Of a DNA stretch of 64,000 nt, positions 44,767 through 56,171 are shown piece by piece. The notes beneath the pieces are model-generated. The model was not told the origin of the DNA. It ran no database searches and was given only the letters and a program-made list of their open reading frames with translations. The DNA is taken from positions 1-64,000 of the forward strand of contig MU858179.1 in NCBI GenBank assembly GCA_033297075.1, written 5' to 3'. The number at the start of each line of letters is the position of its first letter. Position 1 is the first letter of the stretch. The translations under genes were made by a program, and so were the position numbers. Source of the stretch: Rhypophila decipiens. Its lineage: Eukaryota > Ascomycota > Sordariomycetes > Sordariales > Naviculisporaceae.

Positions 44767-47293
44767 TCACCTCCTCTTCCCACCCTTCCCACTCCTCTTC
44801 TTAACCCCACCACCCCTCGGCCCAAGAGTCTTCTTAGGAGCCTTGGGCTTCTTAACATTCAACACAGCGCCCTTACCCGCCCGCTCCGCACTCCCCTTCT
44901 TCCACGCCCTACCCTCGTCCCTCTCCAGTTTACTATCCAGAATCTTGCGGTCCTTGTTACTCAACTTGCCATCATTCTTCTTCTTCAGCTTCTCCCTCAC
45001 CCCGTTCAACTTCTCCCTCCCCAGTTCCTTGGCAGCCGCCTTATCCCGCTGCGTCTCGAACCAGGTCCTCTTCGGCCGGCCCATGATCTCCTCCTCGTGG
45101 CGTATCAGGTTCTCGCCCTTCTTGACCTGCATCTCGACCTGCTGGATCTGCTTCTCGGCTTTTTCTTCCTTCAAGATTTCCTCGATTTCATCTTCCAGAT
45201 CGTCGATTTGGTCTTGCCATTTATCTGCCTCGGCGGATTCAATCACGCGGGAGATAATTTTCGAGCCTTGGGCTTTGCCCTGCTTGACGGCTGCTTTGAC
45301 CACTTTACGGTCTGGTTCGGCGGCCAGGGTTATGGCTGTTCCGCCGCGTCCGGCACGGGCGGTACGACCTACTCGATGGATGTAGATCTCTAGAGACTGG
45401 GGGGCTTCGTAGTTGATCACCGTGTCGACCTTTTTGATGTCTAGACCACGGGAGGCGAGATCGGTGGCGAGGAGGAAGCTGACTTTTCCGTCGCGGAAGT
45501 CTTCCACGCTGGCGATACGCTGTTTTGAGTTAGTTTCTGTTCAAAGAGTAGCACGTGTGAATCAAGAATATGAATCTTACCTGAGCTTGGTTCATACTAC
45601 CGTGAAGCTCGGCACAAGACATGCCAAACAGACCAAACACAATACGCGCTTGATGAGCAATCTTCTTTTGTCTAAAGAATATAATCACGCGCTCCGTGTA
45701 CAGAGTCTTGCAGATGTGCACCAGATAGCCCATGCGCTTCTCCTCGCGACCAGGCCGGAGACGGACGAATTCCTGAGTAAGGGTTGAGACGACCTTGGAT
45801 TTGGTGTCGACCATGATGCGCACCGGCTTGGTCATGCCGACTCTGATCAGCTGGTCGACCGACGAGGTCATGGTAGCAGAGAACAACATGGTCTGTCTCG
45901 ACTTGGGCAGAGTCGTGAGAATCTCGTTCAACTCGTCCGCGAAACCATCCTCGAGCATCCTGTCAGCTTCGTCGAGCACGACAATCTCGGTGCCGTCATA
46001 TGCGAAACCCTGCGAGTTGCGCATGTGATCGATGAAACGACCCGGCGTGGCAATCACCACGTCCGGACGGAGACGGAGCTCGGCCTCTTGGACTTTCAAG
46101 CTCAAACCACCAACCGCCAAACAGAACTTGATGTCCGTGTTGCAAGCGAGCTTGACAGCAACAGCGTGACACTGAATGGCCAGCTCACGGGTAGGCGTGA
46201 GAATAACAACCCTCGTGGTAGGAACCTTCTTGGGCCGATAAAGCAACCGCTCAAGGATAGGAACCACAAACGCAGCCGTCTTTCCGGAACCAGTGACGGC
46301 ACCGCCAACAACATCTTTGCCCATCAGCGCAATAGGAATCGTCTTGGCCTGGATAGGCGTAGGCTTGGTGAATCCCACAGCAGCAAGTCCCCTCAGTATC
46401 GGTCTCGACAGCGACATGGCCTGGAACGACGTGACCGTCTCGCCCTTCTTGCCGTTCGACTGGGTAGCACTCTCCTCGGACTCGAAGAAATCTCTCGCCT
46501 TGGCCGCCTCCTCCTCGTCCTCGTCCTCATCCTCATCCTCAGATTGCTGCGGTGCTTCGTCCTCGGGATGCTGAACAGGTGTAGCAACCGAGTCATTATC
46601 CGACGCGGCGTCATCATCATCATCATCGTCCTCATCCTCACCCATCTCCTCATCCTCATCACCCTCCTCCTCAACATCACTCCCCAAATTCATACCAAAC
46701 GCATCCTCAGCAAGAACCTCATCATCAGCATCATCAAGCTCGATATCAATCTCCTCCCCATCACTCTCCTCCTCAACCTCCTCAACAGCCTTCTTTTCTT
46801 TCCCAGCAGCATCCTTCTTATCCTTCTTATCCCTCCTCTTCCTAATAATCTCATCAAGATCAACATTAACCTTCCTATCCAACCCCCCCGGCCCAGAATT
46901 CATACCCTTCTTGGCACCCTCAAACCCCCACGCATCATCAAATTCACCCTGCCCGTCCACCAAGTCAAACGCACCACCCCCTTCAACGAGAAACTCAAAG
47001 TCGGAATCCATTGCCCCGTCGTCTTCAGCTAGGTCGCCCCATATTCCTGTCTCTGCTGCGACTTCTTCCTCTTGCTCGTCTTCTTCTTCTTCAGGGTGGT
47101 CGGCCTTTTTGCTGCCCTTTTTGTTCTTTTTCTTGTTGGCTTTTTTGGACTCGGTCTTTGGTTTTTTGGCAGGTCGCGTCTTTACACCTGTTGAATCGTC
47201 GGCTTCTTCCTTTTCGACGGGGATTTCTTCCGTGTCGGAGATTGTGTAGATGAAGTCGTCGTCAAACGACTTGCGCTTTTGGGAGGGCGCCAT
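44767..47293 (-). CDS. DRS1: ATP-dependent DEAD-box RNA helicase (ribosome biogenesis)
   Basis: Two exons (47293-45581 and 45519-44767) with a 61-nt GT-AG intron give 821 residues. The N-terminal 280 residues are highly charged, with basic Lys-rich and long Asp/Glu runs, as in nucleolar Drs1/DDX27. The helicase core shows the Q motif GFTKPTPIQ (308-316), Walker A AVTGSGKT (332-339), PTRELA (367-372), TPGR (416-419), DEAD (441-444) and SAT (472-474). In the second domain, [13 protein letters not shown] is motif VI. The C-terminus is a Lys/Arg-rich coiled coil ending in a basic tail. Drs1 acts in the nucleolus in 60S subunit assembly and 27S pre-rRNA processing, known from yeast. Codons in the acidic region create long antisense frames that are not genes. 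Confidence 0.97.
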
Positions 47294-47898
47294 GGTGGAT
47301 TGATGGCTGTTGTTTTCTGCGATAATTGGTATAGTCTGTGGATTTACTTATTGATTTTCCGCAGGTCTAATCGAAAGATTGTAGTGTATTGTACGTATGT
47401 GTGGTCGCATACACCGAGGATTTGGTTGGGAATTTTGGTTGGCTTTGCAATGCGAAATGTTCGTCTGCTCAATCGGGTCCAAAAACTTTAAGGTGGGGCA
47501 TTTCTTTTTCTGCCAGGCGGTGTCGATAGCTTTTTGCTTGGAGGCTTGGCATGTTGCACGCTGTATTCAATCTCTGTATGGGTTACAGTACAATGGTTTC
47601 AATACGCGGTTTGAGTTGACTGCAAGACAAAGTCAACATGACTAGACAGGCCGGATCAGTAGCTGCCATAACTGACTGCTGGAGATATCCACAAGTAAAG
47701 CATGCGAATAACAATTCTCCTTAAAACTATTCGCTACAAATACAATCCCTAGCAATTCTAGATGCCCATATTACTTACCGGTATGCCGCCTGCTTATACT
47801 AAACTAACCCAAACAAAACAATACTCCCTACTCCCTACTCCTTATCCATATTCCCTATCCATATTCCCTATCCTATTTTCATATTCCAACCACTATCC
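47294..47898. other. Intergenic, DRS1 promoter / CPS1-like 3' side
   Basis: Both flanking genes are on the minus strand. The part next to 47898 is the 3' untranslated region of the CPS1-like gene and contains short tandem repeats. The remainder should hold the DRS1 promoter. Confidence 0.5.
47823..47870 (+). repeat. Two adjacent short tandem repeats in a 3' region
   Basis: Three 7-nt units (ACTCCCT twice, ACTCCTT once; 47823-47843) are followed by two exact 13-nt units TCCATATTCCCTA (47845-47870). They lie 29 bases beyond the stop codon of the minus-strand CPS1-like gene, so they read as purine-rich repeats in its transcript. Confidence 0.7.
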
Positions 47899-48149
47899 TC
47901 ACTGTGCCTGACCCGGCCTCTCAGCAAGCTTCATGCTCAGGTAAGCATCCCTAGCCCAATCATCTTGCTCCCCGCCCTGCTGCTGCCTTCCACCCTGTCC
48001 CGAGACAGGCCGTCCAGGCCCAAGTCCCGAAGGTGGCCTCGCATTACCCATCAACGTGCCCGAAGTCTCACTCATAACCTCACTACCAGGCCGTAAGTCC
48101 CAATCATCCAGACTCTCGCGACCATCCACCCCGGGGAGTCTGATAAACG

Positions 48150-48180
<31 letters not shown>

Positions 48181-51100
48181 ATACCCAGAACCAGGTTTCG
48201 GTCCGACATTAGGAGGCGGCGGCGTGGGCGAGACATACTGCCCTGACCCTCGCCTCGGCGGGCCATCAAAACTTGCCTCTCGACTGCTTCCAAACTGGTC
48301 AAAATCAGGCAATTCAAATCCATGCGACGGCAGAGGACCACTTATCCTCCGCTGTTGCTGTTGGCTTTGCTGCTGCTGCTGCTGATATTGTGGAGCCTGT
48401 TGTTGCTGTTGGTATTGGGACTGAGGCCGCTGCCCCGTTGGCAAAGAATAACTGATCTTGGTTGGTGTCTGGTCACTGTCCAGCCTGCGGTCCTGCTGCT
48501 CGGGTGATTGCACGAATTCCCCCTGGCCGTTGCCAGGATTGAACTCATCAGCAGGCATCTCGACCGGCGCACTAGAATACCTTTGTTGCTGTGCTACCTG
48601 TGGCGGCTGTTGTTGCTGATAGTGTTGATACTGCCGGTACGGATCATCCTCGAGTTCTCTCTGCTCCAATATCCTCGGCGGCTGCGGCATGACTTCGGAA
48701 TTCCGTAGACTACTCGTTCCCGCGGCCCCCGCGCCCCCCGCGCTCCGGAAACTGCCCATGCTCGTCCGACGGAACTCACCAGATGCATGCGCAGAGGCAA
48801 CACCATCCTGAGTTGGCGTAGACGCTGATCCATCACCACCCGCAGTGCCCGGCGGCCCTTGGCCCGGAATGGCATCCATGTCCTTGATGGCAAACTGCGC
48901 AATGGTGCGCATCTTGCGACTCACCCAGCCGGCAAGGATCTTGCCTCGCTGTTTCTCACCGAGCCTGCTGCGCGGGAAATCGCCCTTGTTGACAAACGCC
49001 ACAATGTCAACAATGATCTGGTGCTCGTTGAGAATGGCATTGACAATGACGGGCACGATAGACGCGAGGTATGCCTTGCGCGACACCTCCACCAGCATCA
49101 CCACCAAACCACCAGCTTGGAATGCCGCACTAATCAAGCAAGTCAGTAAACATGCAACCGGTAACCAGAAAAGAAAGAACTCACCATCCCCCAGGCACAA
49201 TATTCCGATGACACCTCTCAACGCTAGCCTCGATATCCATAGGGAAGTGACTCAGCCCGTTAATCTCAAACGTCTCCCCAATACTGCCCAACACAAACAA
49301 AACCTGCATCTCGACCTGCGCACCCCCCGGCCCAATCGGGCGACTGACACTATGCAAAAAGCCCAAATCACCAGTCCTCACCCACTTGATACTCGGCTCC
49401 TCGACCGTCCTTCCATTAAACCTATCGACATCAAACTGATCCCTCGACCCATAAAACGACTTGACACAAGCCTCGGAATCAACCCAAATCTCGCCATACT
49501 CGCCATCCCGGCACAACCGTCTACTCTCAGGGTTCACAATAGCAATCTGCGTTGAAACAGGCACCATGCCCGAATCCTGCAACAGTATAGCTTTGGGATC
49601 CCGCTCCGGATCAGTCGGATAGACCAAGCCCCTCCTCAGAGCCTTGGTGTCAAGCCACAACTCAATCGGCTCAATACACATATACGACCGCGACGCAATC
49701 ATGGGATTCAACACATGCGAGTACACCGTATTGATCGCCGTACGATCCAAGCCCGTCGCAGCAAAATGCAGCCGCACCTTCTGGAATACATCCACCCGTG
49801 GCCGTGTATCCGCCGAGATCATCATATTCTTGAGCTCGTGCAGGGTAAACCCCTTGCCCGCCATTACATTCATGGCGTGGTCGAGCATCTGCGGAGTAGC
49901 ATACGTATCCTTGATCTTGTACCTCGACAATATCAAGAACAACGACAAGGGATTCTGCGCAAACTCGACAGGGGACAGCAAGTAAGTAGGCGTGCCGATG
50001 TAGATGCCCATCAGGCACGTGTGGATGAAGCCTAGACCCGTGGTACTTCTCACGCACCCCAGCACGGGACGAGAGCTAGTCATCTGGCATGTCTCCTTTT
50101 GGACCTTGCACATGCCGAGGATGGTGTCGTGGCCTAACTGGACGGCAATGCGTCGCTGATCAGGCGTCCAGTAGGTCCAGATGGCCACCGGGTAGTTGGG
50201 CTGCACCCAGGACGGATCCATCTTGATGCCGAGATCTCGCAGCCCGCTGTTTTGCTTGGGCGGCTTGTTGGTGTTGTAGACGTTCGGGACCGAAACTTTG
50301 AGCACCTGGGCAGACTGCTTGATGTGCTGGGCGACTGGCTTCAGTTTGAGGAGATGATCGACATCCTGGTTGACCAAGACGGCCTTGACGCCGTAGTCGT
50401 TGATCAGATGGAGAAAGGCTGGGACGTCTTCCGATAACCGATTTTGATCCATAGGCGCAATCGGTATGATGACGGCTCCCAGGTTTATGCAAGCGTGGAC
50501 GGCAAACACAAACTCCTCGGTATGCGTGTACATCAACACAACATGGTCTCCGGGCCGGATTCTGACTTTGTTTTTTAGATAGACAGCAACAGCCGCAATC
50601 TTCATGTCAAACTTCTTCCAGGTGACGCCTTTGCCCTCCTTTCCGCGGCCGTCGATGGTGCAAATCGCGAGTTCCTCGGGCTGCCGGGCTACACGCCACT
50701 GTATAAGATCCGAGATGCTGCTGAATTGGTTGAGCGGCGTCGAGGTCCTGTCATCAATCACCACCTCGCGGCGATCAATGCCCGAGTATTGCTGTTGGGA
50801 CAGCTGTAGGATATCCGTCCTCGAGTTGGAGGCTGTGGGAGACCAGATTCCACCAATAGGGTCCACTCCGAGAGGCAAGTTGAGTACAGCATGCTCGACA
50901 GCAAATTTCACATGCACGCACGGCAGGTTGCCCAGATCGAATTCTCTCCGACACAGCATGTTGCCAATCTCTCTCCGCCCATTCTTGTATACCCGTGGGA
51001 GCGCGTTCGGGGCAGTGATCATGACACAGTACACACGCAGGTGGTGTTCCTGCATCAAAACGTCCATACACCTCTCGGCCAGAGAATCTAGCAATGCCGT

Positions 51101-54012
51101 GTCTAGCTGTCGCGGCGGGCCCCCGTTGGTAGCAGGAGCGGTCGATGCGGCCTGCGACTCCAAGACCACGACTGGCAGATGTTCCTCATTGACAAAGACG
51201 TCAAAGGCCGAGCAGTCAAATATCTTTGGCACGCTCTTCATGATGCTCACCACGATATGCTGCACAAAGAAGTACCGATACTCGGCAATCTCGGTGCCAT
51301 GCTCGACCCACTCCACCTTTTGTCGGATACGGTCCTCGTACAAGCCGAGCACAAAGACCTTTCCTTCAATGATGGTGCCCAGGAGACCTGTGCGTAGGAA
51401 TTCAGGCTCGACTGGCGTGGGTGTCGGCTCGCCGGGCTCAAACTTGTAGGGACGAGCATGGAAGATTTGCTCCGTGTGTTTTGGCAGCGCCCAGAAGCCG
51501 CCAGACAGCGAAGGAGAATCGACCCAGAGCTCACCAACGGTATGGGGCGAGACGAGTAGCCCATTTTCAGGGTCTACCACGGCAAGAGTAGCGTCGGGTA
51601 TGGGATAACCAAAGGCACCAACGCGTACGGTGCCTGGTTCACTGGCCTTTTTCGCCACGTCAGCCCCAATGGCCAGTACCACCACCTCATTGGTCTTTAG
51701 AGCCTCCCTGTCCAGGAGCACCTCGCTCAGCTCGGTCTTAGCGCGCTGTTCTTTTGCGGTGACTGTCGCTCCTCCCAGGAGACTGCCAAAGCCATTTGAA
51801 GCCGCCGGCTTTTCATCCTTTTCTTTCTCTTTCTCTTTTTCTTTCTCGTCCGGAGATTCGTCGTCTGATTCCGTCTCAAGTTTGAGAGGACAGCCCATGC
51901 GCTCCTCACCGCCGAGCCAGTCTCTGACGCTGATCACCATGCCGCCATGCTCCGGCAGACAGAGCATGGGGGCCACCACCTCGCGCGCTCTCGTGTTGCG
52001 GAGAGGTCGGAACCACCGATCGGCAAGCAGCTCATTGAACTCGGGGTCGACAATCAGGGTATCAATCAGGCACAGTTTCACTGTCTGGAAGTTGGGGTCC
52101 ATGCCCTTTTTGAAGTTCCTCGTCGTCATCGGGTCTGTCTGGTAGTTGTAGGCAGCGCTTTTCAACCCGGGATAGTCGGCAACCATCAGGGTAGGCTTGT
52201 ACTTGGTGATGAGATGGGCATACAAACCAGGCACATCCACTGCTTTCTTTTCTGACCACACGGTTGTGTGTCCCCCGTAGACGGTAAGTATCACGCCCAA
52301 GATCATGCCGATTCCTTGGCGGGGGTCCAGGTACGAGAGCAATATCTCGCTGCTGGCACCACCGCCTATGAGACGGCCATTCTTGTCGCGCAGAGTGCTA
52401 CTGAACGTGTCCGCCGGCCGGCTCCCAGGGACGGTGGAGATCATGGCGCTGAGGCAAGCCATCTGGTGCATAATGGTCCGGTGACTCAGGACTACACCCC
52501 TGAGGTCGCCTGTGGGCGCTCTGGAGAACTCAATGTAAGCCAGATCTGGGACCGCCAGGGGAGGCACATCGTCCTTGCGCTTCGGATGCCAGCTCCCAAA
52601 CTCGTTGGTCTTCCACCACTCGACGCCCTTTGGCCAGTTGAGCTTTTGCGTCGTGATATCGCGCTGGAAGGCCTTGAGATTGTTGTCCGTCGTCAACGCC
52701 AGATGGGCCTGGGTCGACGTCAGGATGAGATTCAGTTTCTGATAGTCCTGGAGCTCGTTAATAGGGACCGCCACGACACCAGCAATGAAACATCCCAACA
52801 AGGCAATGGCGAACTCGATAATCTCGGCGTCCCGGTATATCAGAGCCACTCGGTCGCCCTTGTAGAGAGAGCTCTTATCCCTGATGACCTGGGCGACCTT
52901 TTCTGCTCTCGAGGCGAGCTTGTCCCACGTAATCGAGGCGATTTCCTTGCCCTTGGCGTCAAGCACCCAGTATGCCGGTTGTTTTGCTGTGGTCCTCCCT
53001 CGGTGTCGCAAAACGGCCGCAATGTTGTCGAAATTCGACATGGGCGTGTTGGCGTCATGAGGGTCGTGAATAGCGAACGGGACCTCGCGTGGCTCTAGAG
53101 GCATCTGGTATTCGAGCACCTCGGGGGGTGGCAGGTCGCTTGCTGTAAGCATTGGCGGGGCCATGGCTGCTGTGGGAGAAAAGGCGTCGCTCGCCGAGTA
53201 CCTCTGAGGACCGCCATATTCTCCTCCTTGAGCCATCTGGTCATAGCCCTGGTCCCCGGCAAAGTCGGTGAAGTACTGTTGCGCATCTAGCAATGTTGCG
53301 GTCCTGCTGTCATAAGGATTCTGGGAAATCTGCTCCGCATAGCCGGCCTGATTCTCGGGATTGAAAGCGTAGTCTCTCGAGACCATGGTCCCCGATCTCG
53401 TCGATGCATCGTTAACGCCGCCGGGAACCAGGAAGAGGGAATCGCGCGCCTGCATCGTGGGCCGGTGGTCGGCCATGGGTCCCCCGGGAGCGAGCAACGA
53501 GGCGGGATGAAAATCGGGATTCGAGTAGGGCGACTGCTGTTGGTACTCGGTCGGCGACGCCATCGAGACCGGAGAGCGCTCTGGAGGCGACGGGTCGGCA
53601 TTTACAACCGCCAGGGAGGTCGGTCGGTAGCCTCCATCACTCGAGGGATGTGACGAGCCGTCTGGGGAATGGATTCGAAGACCGCTTCTCGAGGGTGGAG
53701 GAGCTTCCGAGGCGTATTGGGCAAGCAATTGTGCACGCTTTTTCTGATATCTAGAGCATTGCGACTGGGAGTCAGCATGAAGTTTGGGGGCTTTGGACGT
53801 AGAGGTTAAGGACTAAGCGTGGAATTTGCGTACCCTTTCTGTGTGATATCGCCCTCCTATACAAATAAAACAACCGCAGGTTAGCAACATCCCCCATTTG
53901 ATCAAGCGCCTCCAATGCGGCTTTTCCAATAAAAAGACAGAACGAGACACACCTCAAGCTCCCTCTCGAGCTCCTCTAGCCTCTGCTGCAGCTGTGGGTT
54001 GAAGTCGGCCAT
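47899..54012 (-). CDS. CPS1: DIP2/CPS1-like protein with two AMP-binding domains
   Basis: Four exons (54012-53953, 53856-53834, 53750-49185, 49129-47899) join in frame to 1959 residues. Exon 2 is only 23 nt. Residues 1-45 form a DMAP1-binding domain, with a start MADFNPQLQQRLEELERELE and then a KKRAQLLAQY segment. A disordered linker of about 230 residues follows, then two adenylate-forming (acyl-CoA-synthetase-like) domains at roughly 250-900 and 970-1550. Core motifs are degenerate: SRAPTGDLRGV stands where the usual phosphate-binding SGTTGxPKG would be, and the second copy has YWTPDQRRIAVQLGHD. This is normal in the family, known as DIP2 in animals, CMR2 in yeast and CPS1 in Cochliobolus, where it was linked to virulence. 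The C-terminal 330 residues are Gln-rich with a (CAG)n-type tract. Animal and yeast DIP2 have been tied to diacylglycerol metabolism; the reaction here is not shown by sequence. Confidence 0.94.
48148..48183 (-). repeat. CAG-type trinucleotide repeat (polyglutamine)
   Basis: A run of GCT/GTT triplets on the plus strand encodes about ten consecutive glutamines in the C-terminal tail of the CPS1-like protein. Other glutamine clusters lie at about 48350-48420 and 48590-48640. Such tracts vary in length between isolates. Confidence 0.85.
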
Positions 54013-56171
54013 TGCGCTGGCGACGGGCGACAGACCGGGAGCTAGGCTTCTTGGAAGACGAGAGGAATTATGGGGAAAGCCGGCGCGTCTTCGAGATGTC
54101 GCACTTGGTGCCGTTGTCCCCTTCTTTTCTCTTTCTGAGGGCCGTCCTCCGCCTCCCAGACCGCAATCGACCCAAGATTATATGGTAGCAAATTGCGCAC
54201 AGAGGTTACACCGTCTGGGCCAACTGCGGTGTCGAACTGAATCAAGGGCGCCCGCCAGGATGCCGCAATTGAATCTGCGCAGAGATGCAGCGCTCTGTCC
54301 TTCGAGTTCGTGTCACTGTGGAAAGGTATGAGGTATGAGGTGTCGTACGAGTAGTCGGCGGGTCTCGAAGGAAGACTGCGGCTCTGTTGTCTGCTGTCCT
54401 TGCCAAATTAGAGGTCGGGCCAGAACATGGATGGACAGCTGGTCGCTCGTCCTGGTTGGGTTTGTGACGTAGGTCGGGATTTGCGGCTTCTGGTTGACTG
54501 GTCCTGTTCCATGGAATCCTCCTAGGCACGCGGGTTTTCAGTGGTGTCAATCGCTGAAATTTGGTGCGCCTGTCACTGTCAACGGCGGCAAGCGAATGGC
54601 GAGGACGGAAAGTGGGCTAGGAACCCCCGCCTGCCCAACTCGTCCCGGGCCATCATCCCATGCTGACCTCCTCTCTCCTGGACCCTGATCTGACCAACCA
54701 GACATCCCACCACTTGGCAGCAATCCCAACATGTCTCTGGACTCGGATAAATCTGTTACACGGCTTCCCGAGCCCGGCTTAAGGCGTAAACATGAAGCAA
54801 AAGACCCGACGACGACAATGGCTACCTGGTATTGGAGATCAAATCTGTTGAGAGGGCGAGATTAAGTTATGTTGCTTGTTGACATTGTCAATTGCCATCT
54901 TTTCCCTGGCTTGCCCTGCAGGACGCCGCCTGCCCCTCTTGCCTTGTTACCAAAATTCAATACAGTATGGATACGGCGTATGAATCCCAGATTCGCGTGG
55001 AGCGGGATATTCCGTCGACAATTCACCCTCAATCTTCAAGAATTCCCCTCAAGCAAAGACATCATCGTTTCCCGGTTAAATTGCCCTGCTTTGGGTACAG
55101 ATTAACTCTGGAGCATCTCACGTGTGGTGACCTCCAAAGGTAGGAACTTTGGGAGGTATTGACCCCTCCGTCCGGAGTTACCAATCATGGAACGATTGGT
55201 ACGGGCTATCCGGAGCAAAAGTGGACTCCCGGCCTGGTGGATAATCCGCCCGGCAGGAAGCTTGTCTTGTAAAAGTGGAGCATTCGGAGCCAGCACTTTA
55301 AAAGTTTGACCTCAATTGGCTTCACAGCAAGTTCAGCGACAAAACTTGACAGCACATTTTCTTTTCCCACCATGTCTTGCTTGGTCCTTTTGATGACCAT
55401 TCAAGGAGGCCCGAAGTAGGGTAAGATGGTCATCAGTACCCCGTAGGCCAAATTCACCATCTCATCAATGTTATTGTAAGTCTACTTCTCAGTGACAACC
55501 CAACCTCGGCCCCCTTTTCCATGATGAGATATACGCAACCTCACAGACCTGTTCTGAACACACCGTGTTGAGAAAACGCTCTGGAGCACCAGCTCCCTGA
55601 TTCTATTATTTCTGTTTATATCCTGGACCAATCTTTCTCCGCGACTGGCAGTCCCGCTAACGTCTCTTCAGGTAGATTATCTCGTGGGCACATCTTTTGT
55701 GGTTATTTTTTGCCGTCCCGGCCGAGCAACTGGCTTCTCAGGAGGACCCTCTTTGTCCGTTCAGGTGCTATCATTAGAGCATGATCCTGTCTTTTGTCCC
55801 GCCTGGTTTTCTTTGTGAATATTTTCTTGCTGCCCCTTTACTAGCCTAAATATAGATGTGCATTGTACATGTCAACAATAGCCTTGTTTTCCCCTGAATC
55901 TCGACGAGTTTCTATGTGAATTTTCGTCGACAATAGGATTGTGTTGATCGCCCCCTTGTTTCTCATGTCTTCATCTCCTTTGACCTCGCCCGCGTGCCTT
56001 GGCTCACGGGTGAATAAAACCCATCACCTGCCCACTCTTCTCCTTTGGGAAGATGGCCCTTCCAACTGACAGACATAACAGACAACTTCAACCGAAGACA
56101 AGCGCAATAGGATCTCGAAAGAACTAATACAGTTTAGAAAAACACTTGAAAACGATCTGATAGAGTTCAAA
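54013..56171. promoter_or_regulatory. 2.2-kb divergent promoter region
   Basis: This separates the CPS1-like gene (-) from the Cys/His-domain gene (+) and must hold both promoters and leaders. No conserved frame or RNA gene was recognised. The right third (about 55600-56170) is pyrimidine-rich and probably contains the leader of the downstream gene. Confidence 0.4.

Noticed and set aside
46025..47032. 335-codon plus-strand frame antisense to DRS1
   Set aside because: It is a shadow of the Asp/Glu-rich coding region of DRS1 and has no domain of its own.
49644..53098. Several plus-strand frames of 100-280 codons over the CPS1-like gene
   Set aside because: They are antisense shadows of the long coding exon and contain no conserved motif.
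39356..54012. A secondary-metabolite gene cluster around the CPS1-like gene
   Set aside because: The CPS1/DIP2 family was once called a peptide synthetase, but it lacks condensation and carrier domains, and the neighbours are housekeeping (DRS1) or wall genes with no tailoring enzymes.
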